Part shown: positions 56,740 to 64,000 of the stretch, piece after piece | Layout: every line of letters starts with the position of its first letter | Numbering within the stretch: position 1 is the stretch's first letter | Assembly (NCBI RefSeq): GCF_018155095.1 | Contig: NZ_NAAI01000006.1 | Location: 62,001-126,000 of the forward strand | From: Bartonella queenslandensis | Lineage (GTDB): Bacteria; Pseudomonadota; Alphaproteobacteria; Rhizobiales; Rhizobiaceae | Direction of reading: 5' to 3' | DNA length: 64,000 nt | Notes under the pieces: generated by a model | What the model was told of the DNA's origin: nothing | What the model saw: the letters and a program-made list of their open reading frames with translations, nothing else | The model's database searches: none | Program-made: the position numbers and the translations under genes

Positions 56740-57783
56740 ATGATCAAGAAAAGCGTTAAACTGCTTATCCTAAGTGTAATAGGATTTGCAAATTCTGTTG
56801 TAAATTCTTTTGGCAACATTGAAGAACTCTCAGATTTTGAACGCTCTTTCAATACGGTTCAAGGAACTTCAAACTCAAAAGAATCTTTTCAACCCTTAAA
56901 AGCTGGCGACTATGACCAAGCCTATGACTATTACATCCAAGGTTATTATTTAAAAGCTTTTCGTGAAGCCCTCCGTCGTGCTGAAAAAAATGATCCTTTT
57001 GCCCAAACGCTTCTTGCCCGAATTTATATGGAAGGCTGCGCTGTTCCTATTGACGGCGCGCGCGCTGCTTTATGGTTTGAACGTGCAGCAAAACAGGGGG
57101 AACCCCAAGCCCAACTCCGCTATGGGCTTATGTTATTTGATGGTCATTTTGTCAACCAAAATCAAGAACTTGGTGAACAGTTTATTCAAAAAGCTGTCAA
57201 CGCAGGCGTTAAAGAAGCCTATTTTTATTATGGACAACTTCTTCTTTATAAAGCCTCACGTGAAAAACAAAATCTTCCCGGCGTCTCTTTTCAAAGCCGT
57301 GAAAATGAAGCAATCGAGCAAGCTTTAAAATTGTACTTAAAAGGAGCGGCTCTTGGGGATGCTGAAGCTGCTTTTGCGGCAGCAAAAATTCTTTCCTTAG
57401 GCACTGTAAATCGCCCAAAGGATGATCGTAATGCCCGCAAGCTCATGGAGGTAGCAGCTCAAAACAACCACTTAAAAGCTCAACTTCATTTAGCTCAATG
57501 GCTTATACAGGGTCGTGGAGGAAAAACAGATTTTGACCGTGCTTTTCATTTGCTGCTTCACAATGCCACCAACATGATAGCCCCAGCACAAATTTCTCTT
57601 GCAAGACTTTATCGAGACGGCATCGGAACAAAAGGGGATATAATCATGGCAGCAGCATGGTATATGCTTGCAAAGGAGGCAAAAATGCAAGCCCCTGATC
57701 TTGAAGTAATGCTCCAAGGTATGGACAACACACAACGAGAAAAGGCTCAAAAAGAAGCCATAAAGATCCTTCCTGTTTTTTAA
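56740..57783 (+). CDS. Sel1-like TPR repeat protein, exported
   Basis: The 347-residue protein has a signal peptide (MIKKSVKLLILSVIGFANSVVNS) and about six Sel1-type repeats (DPFAQTLLARIYMEGCAVPIDGARAALWFERAA; GEPQAQLRYGLMLFDG; APAQISLARLYRDGIGTKGDIIMAAAWYMLAK). Such proteins act as periplasmic scaffolds, for instance in envelope regulation. The ATG at 56,740 after GAGGAGG is chosen over 56,704. It stands alone. Confidence 0.85.
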   Translation: MIKKSVKLLILSVIGFANSVVNSFGNIEELSDFERSFNTVQGTSNSKESFQPLKAGDYDQAYDYYIQGYYLKAFREALRRAEKNDPFAQTLLARIYMEGCAVPIDGARAALWFERAAKQGEPQAQLRYGLMLFDGHFVNQNQELGEQFIQKAVNAGVKEAYFYYGQLLLYKASREKQNLPGVSFQSRENEAIEQALKLYLKGAALGDAEAAFAAAKILSLGTVNRPKDDRNARKLMEVAAQNNHLKAQLHLAQWLIQGRGGKTDFDRAFHLLLHNATNMIAPAQISLARLYRDGIGTKGDIIMAAAWYMLAKEAKMQAPDLEVMLQGMDNTQREKAQKEAIKILPVF

Positions 57784-58099
57784 AACCGCTGTAAAAAAAG
57801 ATACAAACTGTCTGATCAAGTGTGAGCGAAAAAGAAAACAAAAAGCCATAACAGAAATTCTATACCTGCTAAAAAGCAGGCAAAAAATATCTGATCCTGA
57901 AATAGAGCTCTTCCTCTTTACCTCATGCCGCTATTTTCTTTACCTCATGAAAATACATAACTGGCACCATCATACGCTTTGCCAATTCTCAATATTGCAA
58001 CCCCCCTTACCCCTTGAGAAAATTCATAAAATATATTTTATTTTTATAAAAACGCTTGAGAAAAATGCTCTTCTTTGCTTAAAAAAGATAAAATTGATA

Positions 58100-58225
58100 G
58101 GAATTCCGGGAGGTTTTGCACTGTCCAGGTGCTTTCTAGCACTAAAAGCAAAAAAGCTGATTAGGTTTCAGTACTTTCAAGCTCCCGGAATACTTATGCG
58201 AGGGCGCTTGCACTTGGCGGGAAAC
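58100..58225 (+). ncRNA. Brt-like leader RNA, copy 3, truncated
   Basis: Palindrome GGAATTCCGGGAG, the AGGTGCTT...AGCACT stem, CTCCCGGAAT and GCGAGGGCGCTTGC are present, but the upstream hairpins are missing. The last stem has one changed base. It is followed by a dead regulator gene. Confidence 0.6.
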
Positions 58226-58226
58226 A

Positions 58227-58297
58227 ATGCAAACAAAAGGGTCTTTATAACGACATTTTCATTGGCAGGAAAACGCATTGGCAAGAAGAATTCATGA
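58227..58297 (+). pseudogene. Relic of a Trp-like XRE regulator
   Basis: After the leader comes ATGCAAACAAAAGGG and a stop; the following bases can be read as DIFIGRKTHWQE, a decayed form of DLFVGKKIRLRR in the intact regulators. The helix-turn-helix region is deleted. The gap 57,784-58,099 holds no gene. Confidence 0.55.
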
Positions 58298-58517
58298 GAA
58301 AAAAACACTCTGTATCATTTGTTTTTAAAGCAAGCATTATCCAACAAACAAACGAACGATACTATCCGCACACTTTAAAATATGATCCTCATGCTATGGA
58401 AGTAGCATAGGATCAAAATAGTTATGCTTTCTTTTCAATTGCATGAGAAAAACATCACCTCTCATTAAAAACTATTTTTTATTGTAAATTTTCTGAAATT
58501 CCTTTATGAGTTAAAAG

Positions 58518-58724
58518 GTGTTTTGGTCGCATACGCAACGACCAATAGGGCTCTAAAACCCGAAACCTCGTACATAAATTTACCCCACTTTGTGGGGATC
58601 CCGGAATTCCGGGAGATTTTGCTATGTCCAGGTGCGCTCTAGCACTAAAAGCAAAAAGCTGATTCGAGGTCAGTGTTTTAGACTCCCGGAATACTTATGC
58701 GAGGGCGCTCGCACTTGGCGGGGA
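58518..58724 (+). ncRNA. Brt-like leader RNA, copy 4
   Basis: Complete leader with the same parts as copy 2 (TTGGTCG...CGACCAA, CCCCACTTTGTGGGG, CCGGAATTCCGG, GCGAGGGCGCTCGC). The second hairpin shows paired changes relative to copy 2 (CCCGC/GCGGG to CCCCA/TGGGG), which is direct evidence of conserved pairing. Confidence 0.72.
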
Positions 58725-58727
58725 ACA

Positions 58728-59093
58728 ATGCAATCTCAAAATTTTAATATTGATCTTTTTGTTGGCAAAAAAATTCGCTTGAGACGACAAATGCTAAAAA
58801 TGTCTCAAAAAGCCTTAGGGCATGCTTTAGGGATAAGCTTTCAACAAATTCAAAAATATGAAAAAGGCTTAAACCGTGTAAGCGCGGGACGGTTAAAGGA
58901 AATTTCCGATATCCTCAATATTCCAGTTTCCTTTTTTTATGCAGATGTCATCACAAAACAACATGCCATCTCCCCTCACGATGAAGTCATCTCCAGCATA
59001 GAGGAATATCTGTTGCTCAAACGATTTAGAACACTCACTTCGATAAAGCAAAAAGCCATTCTACAGCTTATCGCTGATGAGAACGCAAGCTAA
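58728..59093 (+). CDS. XRE-family DNA-binding regulator (Trp-like), copy 3
   Basis: A 121-residue regulator, close paralogue of the 55,996 gene, diverging mainly after residue 80 (ITKQHAISPHDEVISSIEEYLLLKRF). The ATG at 58,728 follows GGCGGGGA; the frame is open further up through the leader RNA, which is not translated in this reading. Confidence 0.85.
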   Translation: MQSQNFNIDLFVGKKIRLRRQMLKMSQKALGHALGISFQQIQKYEKGLNRVSAGRLKEISDILNIPVSFFYADVITKQHAISPHDEVISSIEEYLLLKRFRTLTSIKQKAILQLIADENAS

Positions 59094-59704
59094 TATCATA
59101 CACCATACTCTGTTCTTGCCTTACACACCTCAACGGAAAGAAACCCCTTCCCGATCTTGTTAGCAAACAAGATGACTTCTCAGAACAGGACTCATTGCGC
59201 TTCCCATTTCATGGTGTTCATGGCACAAGATTATCCGAACAATCTCCCCCTCGCATATTCACCACGCATTCTCATAAACAACACCTCATGGTTTTACAGA
59301 ACCTCTATCATTAACCCCAATAATATTTTACGATACAATGAAATAAAATTTCCCAAAACCCCAAAAAAGTTTCCTAAAAGTCCCAAAAAATTTTGCACAA
59401 ATTTTTAAAAAGCTTGCGTCTAAGCGCTTTTTATGATCTTGCAAAGAACTGAAAAATAAAAATACATAAAGGTCCTTTTGCACTTAAGTTTTTTTCTTTG
59501 CAACAACCATGAACAAGGAAGTTCGAGCAAAAACGATGAAGTGCACACAAAGGGACCATGCAAGAAACAATGAGAGAGCCGCAAGGCTAATAAGGGGATT
59601 TGAGCCCAAAATAATAAAAGCGCTCAGTGTTAAAGGCAGCAAAGAAAAGCGCCATAAGGACAACAGAAGAGCTCTTTTTGCAAGAATGGAATTGGATAGA
59701 AACG
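59094..59704. other. Gap between the regulator and efp
   Basis: About 600 bases without a supportable gene; a 68-codon frame at 59,509-59,715 overlaps the efp start and has no family likeness. The efp promoter must lie here. Confidence 0.4.
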
Positions 59705-60280
59705 ATGAAAATTAATGGCAATGAAATTCGTCCTGGTAATGTGATCGAGCATCAAGGAAGCTTGTGGGTTGCGGTAAAATGTAATGCCGTTAAACCAGGA
59801 AAAGGTGGTGCATTTAATCAAGTTGAAATGAAAAATTTACTTGATGGTACAAAACTCAATGAACGTTTTCGTGCGGCTGAAACGGTTGAACGCGTGCGTC
59901 TTGAACAAAAGGATTTCACCTTTCTTTATCAACAAGGGGATGCTTTGGTCTTTATGGATTCAGAATCTTATGAACAACTTGAACTCCAAAAGGACTTTGT
60001 TGGTGAACGCGCCGCTTTTCTCCAAGATGGGATGACTGTCACAGTTGAACTTTATCAAGAAAAGCCTATTGGCATCTCACTTCCTGATCAAGTTGCTGTC
60101 ACGATTGCAGAAGCCGATCCAGCACTTAAAGGGCAAACGGTCACCGCTTCTTATAAACCAGCTATTCTTGAAAATGGTATTCGTATTCTTGTCCCCCCTT
60201 TTATGAATGCCGGTGAACGTATCATTGTCGACACCAACGAGTTGATTTATTTGCGCCGTGCAAATGAAAAAGATAAATAA
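59705..60280 (+). CDS. efp: Translation elongation factor P
   Basis: The 191-residue protein has [45 protein letters not shown], with the modifiable Lys in the PGKGGA loop, and domains II and III ending in [24 protein letters not shown] relieves ribosomes stalled at polyproline. The ATG at 59,705 matches the family start. suhB follows 14 bp later. Confidence 0.97.
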   Translation: MKINGNEIRPGNVIEHQGSLWVAVKCNAVKPGKGGAFNQVEMKNLLDGTKLNERFRAAETVERVRLEQKDFTFLYQQGDALVFMDSESYEQLELQKDFVGERAAFLQDGMTVTVELYQEKPIGISLPDQVAVTIAEADPALKGQTVTASYKPAILENGIRILVPPFMNAGERIIVDTNELIYLRRANEKDK

Positions 60281-60294
60281 TAAAGGAATACAAC

Positions 60295-61086
60295 ATGGCC
60301 CATTCTGCAATCATGAATGTCATGGTGCAAGCTGCAATGAAAGCAGGACGTTCTCTCGTGCGTGATTACGGTGAAGTACAAAATTTGCAAGTGTCTTTAA
60401 AAGGTCCATCAGATTACGTCAGCCAAGCTGATCGCAAAGCGGAAAAAATTATTTTCAATGAACTGAGCAAAGCGCGCCCCAAATTTGGTTTTCTGATGGA
60501 AGAGTCTGAAGAAATCATTGGAGAAGATTCCCAACATCGTTTTATTGTTGACCCTTTAGATGGCACCACAAATTTTCTCCATGGCATTCCTTTTTTTGCT
60601 GTTTCCATTGCTTTAGAAAGCCAAGGCAAAATCGTTGCAGGTGTCATTTACAATCCCGTGAGTGATGAGCTCTTTACCGCAGAACGCGGCAGTGGTGCTT
60701 TTTTCAACGACCGGCGCTGTCGTGTTTCTGCACGGAAAAGATTAGAAGATTGTGTGATTGCCACGGGCATGCCTCATTTGGGACGCCCAGGACATGGAAC
60801 CTACCTTATTGAATTGCGCAATATGATGATGGAAGTTGCTGGACTTCGCCGTTTTGGAGCTGCTTCTCTTGATTTAGCTTATGTTGCTGCTGGAAGAATT
60901 GATGGATATTGGGAAGACAACTTGCAAATTTGGGATATGGCTGCTGGAATATTGATGGTTCGTGAAGCTGGTGGTTTTGTCACCGACAAAGAAGGCGGTG
61001 ATAATATATTCCGCAAAAAGAACATCATTGCCGGCAATGAACATATTCGCACCAAGTTAGAAAAAAACCTCAAAAAAGGTATTTAG
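60295..61086 (+). CDS. suhB: Inositol monophosphatase family protein (SuhB-like)
   Basis: The 263-residue phosphatase has metal motifs FGFLMEESEEI, IVDPLDGTTNFLHGIPFFAVSIAL and LQIWDMAAGILMVREAGG. It is cotranscribed with efp. SuhB hydrolyses inositol phosphate and binds RNA polymerase complexes in E. coli. A degraded partial copy lies just downstream. Confidence 0.95.
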   Translation: MAHSAIMNVMVQAAMKAGRSLVRDYGEVQNLQVSLKGPSDYVSQADRKAEKIIFNELSKARPKFGFLMEESEEIIGEDSQHRFIVDPLDGTTNFLHGIPFFAVSIALESQGKIVAGVIYNPVSDELFTAERGSGAFFNDRRCRVSARKRLEDCVIATGMPHLGRPGHGTYLIELRNMMMEVAGLRRFGAASLDLAYVAAGRIDGYWEDNLQIWDMAAGILMVREAGGFVTDKEGGDNIFRKKNIIAGNEHIRTKLEKNLKKGI

Positions 61087-61159
61087 ATCTTACATTGAAG
61101 TCTCAAAAGGACATCTTTTAAAAGGCAGTACGAGCGCCTCCATTTGAATATTCCTCATT

Positions 61160-61320
61160 AAGCAACCTCTCTTATCAAATTGCGCAGTGTGATGATAGAA
61201 GTCGCAAAACTGCACCGTTTTAGCTCTGCCTCCTTTGATTTAACTTATGTACCACGAGAATAACCAATGGCTTTTTGAAAGATAATCTCCAAATTTGCAA
61301 CAAAACGACCGGCATACAGA
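61160..61320 (+). pseudogene. Degraded partial copy of suhB
   Basis: The bases AAATTGCGCAGTGTGATGAT, CACCGTTTTAGCTCTGCCTC and TGATTTAACTTATGT match in order suhB 60,815-60,895 (AATTGCGCAATATGATGATG, GCCGTTTTGGAGCTGCTTCT, TGATTTAGCTTATGT), and AATCTCCAAATTTG matches AACTTGCAAATTTG. It contains stops. The rest of the gap to 61,714 shows no gene. Confidence 0.75.
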
Positions 61321-61714
61321 CAGTTCACAAAACCAGTGATTTTGTTTGATTCACAATGAGTGTTTGAAATAAAAAAATCCTATGACTTTAGAAGTGCTCA
61401 TCCAACGTTCAAAACAATGAATTATCCTTATAAATCAACGTGAAGGTGCTGTTATAAAGAGAACTCTCTCCTTCAATTCATAGAAATTAACTTGTCATCG
61501 TTTTATATTCTACATAAGGAAAGTATTTTTATAAAAAATGCTCCGTCTCAAGCAGAGAAAAGAACAGTCAGAATTCAAAAAGAAAACGCCTCAATTTTTA
61601 CCCCCTTTTTTCGTCTTAATTTTTGTCCTTCTTTTTTCCATAAGCCCTTAAAGTAATAATCCTCTGTCTGTAAAGCGTGGTATTCACGCCCATGGACTGC
61701 TGTATCAAGATTCC

Positions 61715-63505
61715 TTATTCGGGTGAAAATTGCAATTTTGCAAGGTAAGCATAAACGCCATTTTTGGCAACAAGTTCGGCATGGGTTCCTTCTTCCACAA
61801 GAGCGCCTTTATCCATCACAAGAATACGATCGGCTTTTAAAATGGTTGCCAAGCGATGCGCAATCACCAATGTTGTACGGTTTTGCATCAACCCTTCTAA
61901 AGCTTCTTGCACAAGCTTTTCACTGTTTGCATCTAAAGCGGATGTCGCTTCGTCAAGCAGCAAGAGCGGTGCATTTCTTAAAATCGCCCGTGCAATACCA
62001 ATGCGCTGTTTTTGCCCCCCAGAAAGCATGGTCCCACGTTCTCCCACCTGCGTATCCAAACCATCAGGTAAAGATTCAATAAATTCAAGTGCATTGGCTG
62101 CTTTAGCAGCAGCAAGAATTTCCTCTTCCAGAGCATTTTCAGTTCCAAAAATAATATTATCACGCAATGTACCATCAAAAATGGCGACATCTTGTGGAAC
62201 ATAAGAGATTGCTTCACGTAAATCTTGCAAAGAAAGACGATCAATTTCCAAGCCATCCAAGCGAATTTTTCCACTTGTCGGATCATAAAAACGAAGGATC
62301 AAAGAAAAAATAGTACTTTTTCCTGCCCCAGAAGCCCCAACAAAAGCAACGGTTTCGCCTGCTTTGATAGAAAATGAAAGTGAACTTAAAATCTTTTCTT
62401 GTGGTCTAGAAGGATAAGTAAAATCAACATGATCAAAAATAAGCTCACCTCGAACAGGCTGCACCAATGATAAAGGATTTTTAGGCGCTAAAATCATAGG
62501 CTGTTCTTGTAACAATTCAGCCAATCGTTCAGCAGCGCCTGCTGCTTGAATGAGTTCTGCCCCCAGTTCTGATAATTGCGCAAAGGTTGAGGCTCCAAAA
62601 ACCGCATAAAGGACAAATTGCCCTAATGTCCCCCCCGTCATCGTCCCATTCAAAACATCACGCGATCCAATCCATAAAACAGCAACCACACTGCTAAAAA
62701 CCAAAAAAATTGCAAAACCGGTAAAAAAGGAACGCAAAATTACAGAAGCCCGCGCTGTCTGAAAGGCGTGTTCTATCATTTGTGAAAAACGTGTCGCAAC
62801 AAGTTTTTCAGCGGTAAAAGCTTGCACCGTGCGAATAGCGCTGACCTGTTCTGTCGCAACAGCATTGGCATCAGCAAGGCGATCTTGCGCTGCACGCGTA
62901 CGCGCACGAACTTTACGCCCAAAAACCACCAAAGGAAGTGCCACAATAGGAATAGCAGCCAAAACCAGCAAAGATAATTTAGCATTGGTGATCACCATCA
63001 TCACAATAGCTCCGATCACGATAATCAGTTGACGTAAAGCGGTAGAGGCAGTCGAGCCAACGGCCAATTTTATTTGTGTCGTATCTGTTAGAAGTCTTGA
63101 AGCAATCTCTCCTGAATGCGACCGATCAAAAAAAGCAGGAGAAAGTTTCATAATATGGACAAACACATCACGCCGTAAATCAGCAACAATCCGTTCTCCC
63201 AATGTGATAACACAATAGTAACGACAAGCTGAAGAAAATGCGAGAATCAAGGCTAATAAAAACAAAATGCCAAAGTAAAAATTGATATGTCCATGGCTTG
63301 AGCGAGAAAACCCATGATCAAACATTTGTCGGATCGCTATGGGTAAAGCTAATGTAACAAGGGCTGCAACAGATAAAGCAATAAAGGCAAAGATGAATAA
63401 CCAACGATAGCGCAACAGATAAGGGAAAAAAATAGAAAGCGAAGAAAAAGAAGATTTATGAAGGAAAGATTTTTTAGATTTTTCTGAATGACGATATAAT
63501 TTCAT
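61715..63505 (-). CDS. ABC exporter, ATP-binding and permease (MsbA-like)
   Basis: The 596-residue half-transporter has six membrane helices in the N-terminal half and an ATPase domain with Walker A GASGAGKST, signature MLSGGQKQRIGIARAIL, Walker B LLLLDEATSALD and the H-loop VIAHRL. It resembles lipid or drug exporters of the MsbA/BmrA type; the substrate is not evident. The ATG at 63,505 with AGAGAAG upstream is chosen over 63,556. Confidence 0.92.
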   Translation of the reverse strand: MKLYRHSEKSKKSFLHKSSFSSLSIFFPYLLRYRWLFIFAFIALSVAALVTLALPIAIRQMFDHGFSRSSHGHINFYFGILFLLALILAFSSACRYYCVITLGERIVADLRRDVFVHIMKLSPAFFDRSHSGEIASRLLTDTTQIKLAVGSTASTALRQLIIVIGAIVMMVITNAKLSLLVLAAIPIVALPLVVFGRKVRARTRAAQDRLADANAVATEQVSAIRTVQAFTAEKLVATRFSQMIEHAFQTARASVILRSFFTGFAIFLVFSSVVAVLWIGSRDVLNGTMTGGTLGQFVLYAVFGASTFAQLSELGAELIQAAGAAERLAELLQEQPMILAPKNPLSLVQPVRGELIFDHVDFTYPSRPQEKILSSLSFSIKAGETVAFVGASGAGKSTIFSLILRFYDPTSGKIRLDGLEIDRLSLQDLREAISYVPQDVAIFDGTLRDNIIFGTENALEEEILAAAKAANALEFIESLPDGLDTQVGERGTMLSGGQKQRIGIARAILRNAPLLLLDEATSALDANSEKLVQEALEGLMQNRTTLVIAHRLATILKADRILVMDKGALVEEGTHAELVAKNGVYAYLAKLQFSPE

Positions 63506-63683
63506 AAAACTTCTCTCACTATCATAACACTTGACAAAATGACGCATCTTGAACACTTGTTTTTTTATGCGTGCTCAGCTATAGGAATAAATACTTTAAT
63601 CAATGTATCAAAAAGGCAAAGGAAGCGCACTTAAAAAATCGAATAAGTGTTCTTTCATTCTATAAACGTAAAAGGTTTGACGC

Positions 63684-63905
63684 ATGAAGGCGAATATTCA
63701 TCCTAACTATCACAAAATTACCGTTGTTATGACGGATGGAACTCAATATACAACGCGCTCCACTTGGGGAAAAGAAGGGGATACGCTCAATCTAGATATT
63801 GATCCAAGAACGCATCCAGCTTGGACAGGTGGGTCCCAGACACTTGTAGACCGTGGTGGTCGCCTTTCTAAGTTTAAAAATCGTTTTGGTAATATTGGTA
63901 TGTAA
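63684..63905 (+). CDS. rpmE: Ribosomal protein bL31
   Basis: A 73-residue protein [50 protein letters not shown]...[13 protein letters not shown] is bL31 of the form without the four zinc-binding Cys. Divergent from the ABC exporter gene. Confidence 0.97.
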   Translation: MKANIHPNYHKITVVMTDGTQYTTRSTWGKEGDTLNLDIDPRTHPAWTGGSQTLVDRGGRLSKFKNRFGNIGM

Positions 63906-64000
63906 AATCCTCATTCTCGTGGGGAACAAAGATTTTAAACAAAACGATTACCCCATTAGGCGCGTGGTTTTTTTGTACTGTTAAAGAGTGCATTGTAAAG

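Noticed and set aside
59509-59715. 68-codon frame overlapping the efp start
   Set aside because: No family likeness; overlap with the secure efp start makes it improbable, though a leader peptide cannot be excluded.

Overview
The window is a chromosomal segment of a Bartonella-like alphaproteobacterium. The evidence is the AT-rich sequence, the order tolQ-tolR-tolA-tolB-pal-cpoB-tilS-ftsH-glmM, the alphaproteobacterial genes DUF1013/TrcR and DUF1465/RcdA, a repC-type plasmid replication gene, a VirB system with multiplied genes, and leader-RNA plus XRE-regulator cassettes that resemble the genus-specific Brt/Trp pairs of Bartonella henselae. The species cannot be fixed from the sequence alone; a rodent-associated lineage is plausible.

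Region 1 (about 1-14,330) is a decaying integrated conjugative plasmid or element. It carries the end of an RP4-like mating operon (trbG, trbF), an RP4-like relaxosome (traI, traJ, a clear oriT candidate, then traK-traL-traM), a ParA-type ATPase with a small partner, three toxin-antitoxin or stability functions (AbrB/VapC, a serine recombinase, HipBA), a broken TIR-like NADase-type gene and a broken plasmid repC. Several genes here are broken by single-base indels, most of them in A/T homopolymers.

Region 2 (about 14,860-28,360) is a complete virB2-virB11 type IV secretion operon preceded by a secreted nuclease-like gene. No virD4 coupling protein is present. The operon has the pKM101-like order virB5-eex-virB6, but the eex step is amplified: EexN-type lipoprotein genes alternate with N-terminal fragments of virB6, both inside the operon (four eexN copies, three fragments) and again after virB11 (one eexN copy, one relic, two fragments). 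A repeat of about 48 bp, also present as an array 1.8 kb away beyond glmM, is inserted in the last virB6 fragment.

Region 3 (28,334-47,760) is core chromosome, almost all on the minus strand: glmM, ftsH, tilS, cpoB, pal, trcR (DUF1013), then yebC on the plus strand, tolB, tolA, tolR, tolQ, ybgC, ruvB, ruvA, ruvC. CpoB and TolA, two partners of the Tol-Pal envelope machine, each carry an in-frame tandem repeat expansion (11 x 29 residues and 6 x 15 residues).

Region 4 (47,760-59,700) is a gene-poor zone with long non-coding stretches, partial duplications of neighbouring genes (DUF1465/rcdA 3' end twice, opgC 5' end once), small membrane proteins, a ThiE-like gene, a ParE/RelE toxin pair, a primase-like DUF3987 relic, a Sel1-repeat protein and three Brt-like cassettes (two intact, one with a dead regulator). 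Region 5 (59,700-64,000) holds efp, suhB with a degraded partial copy behind it, an MsbA-like ABC exporter and rpmE.

No rRNA, tRNA or CRISPR array was recognised. All homology statements are from motif recognition by eye, without database searches.
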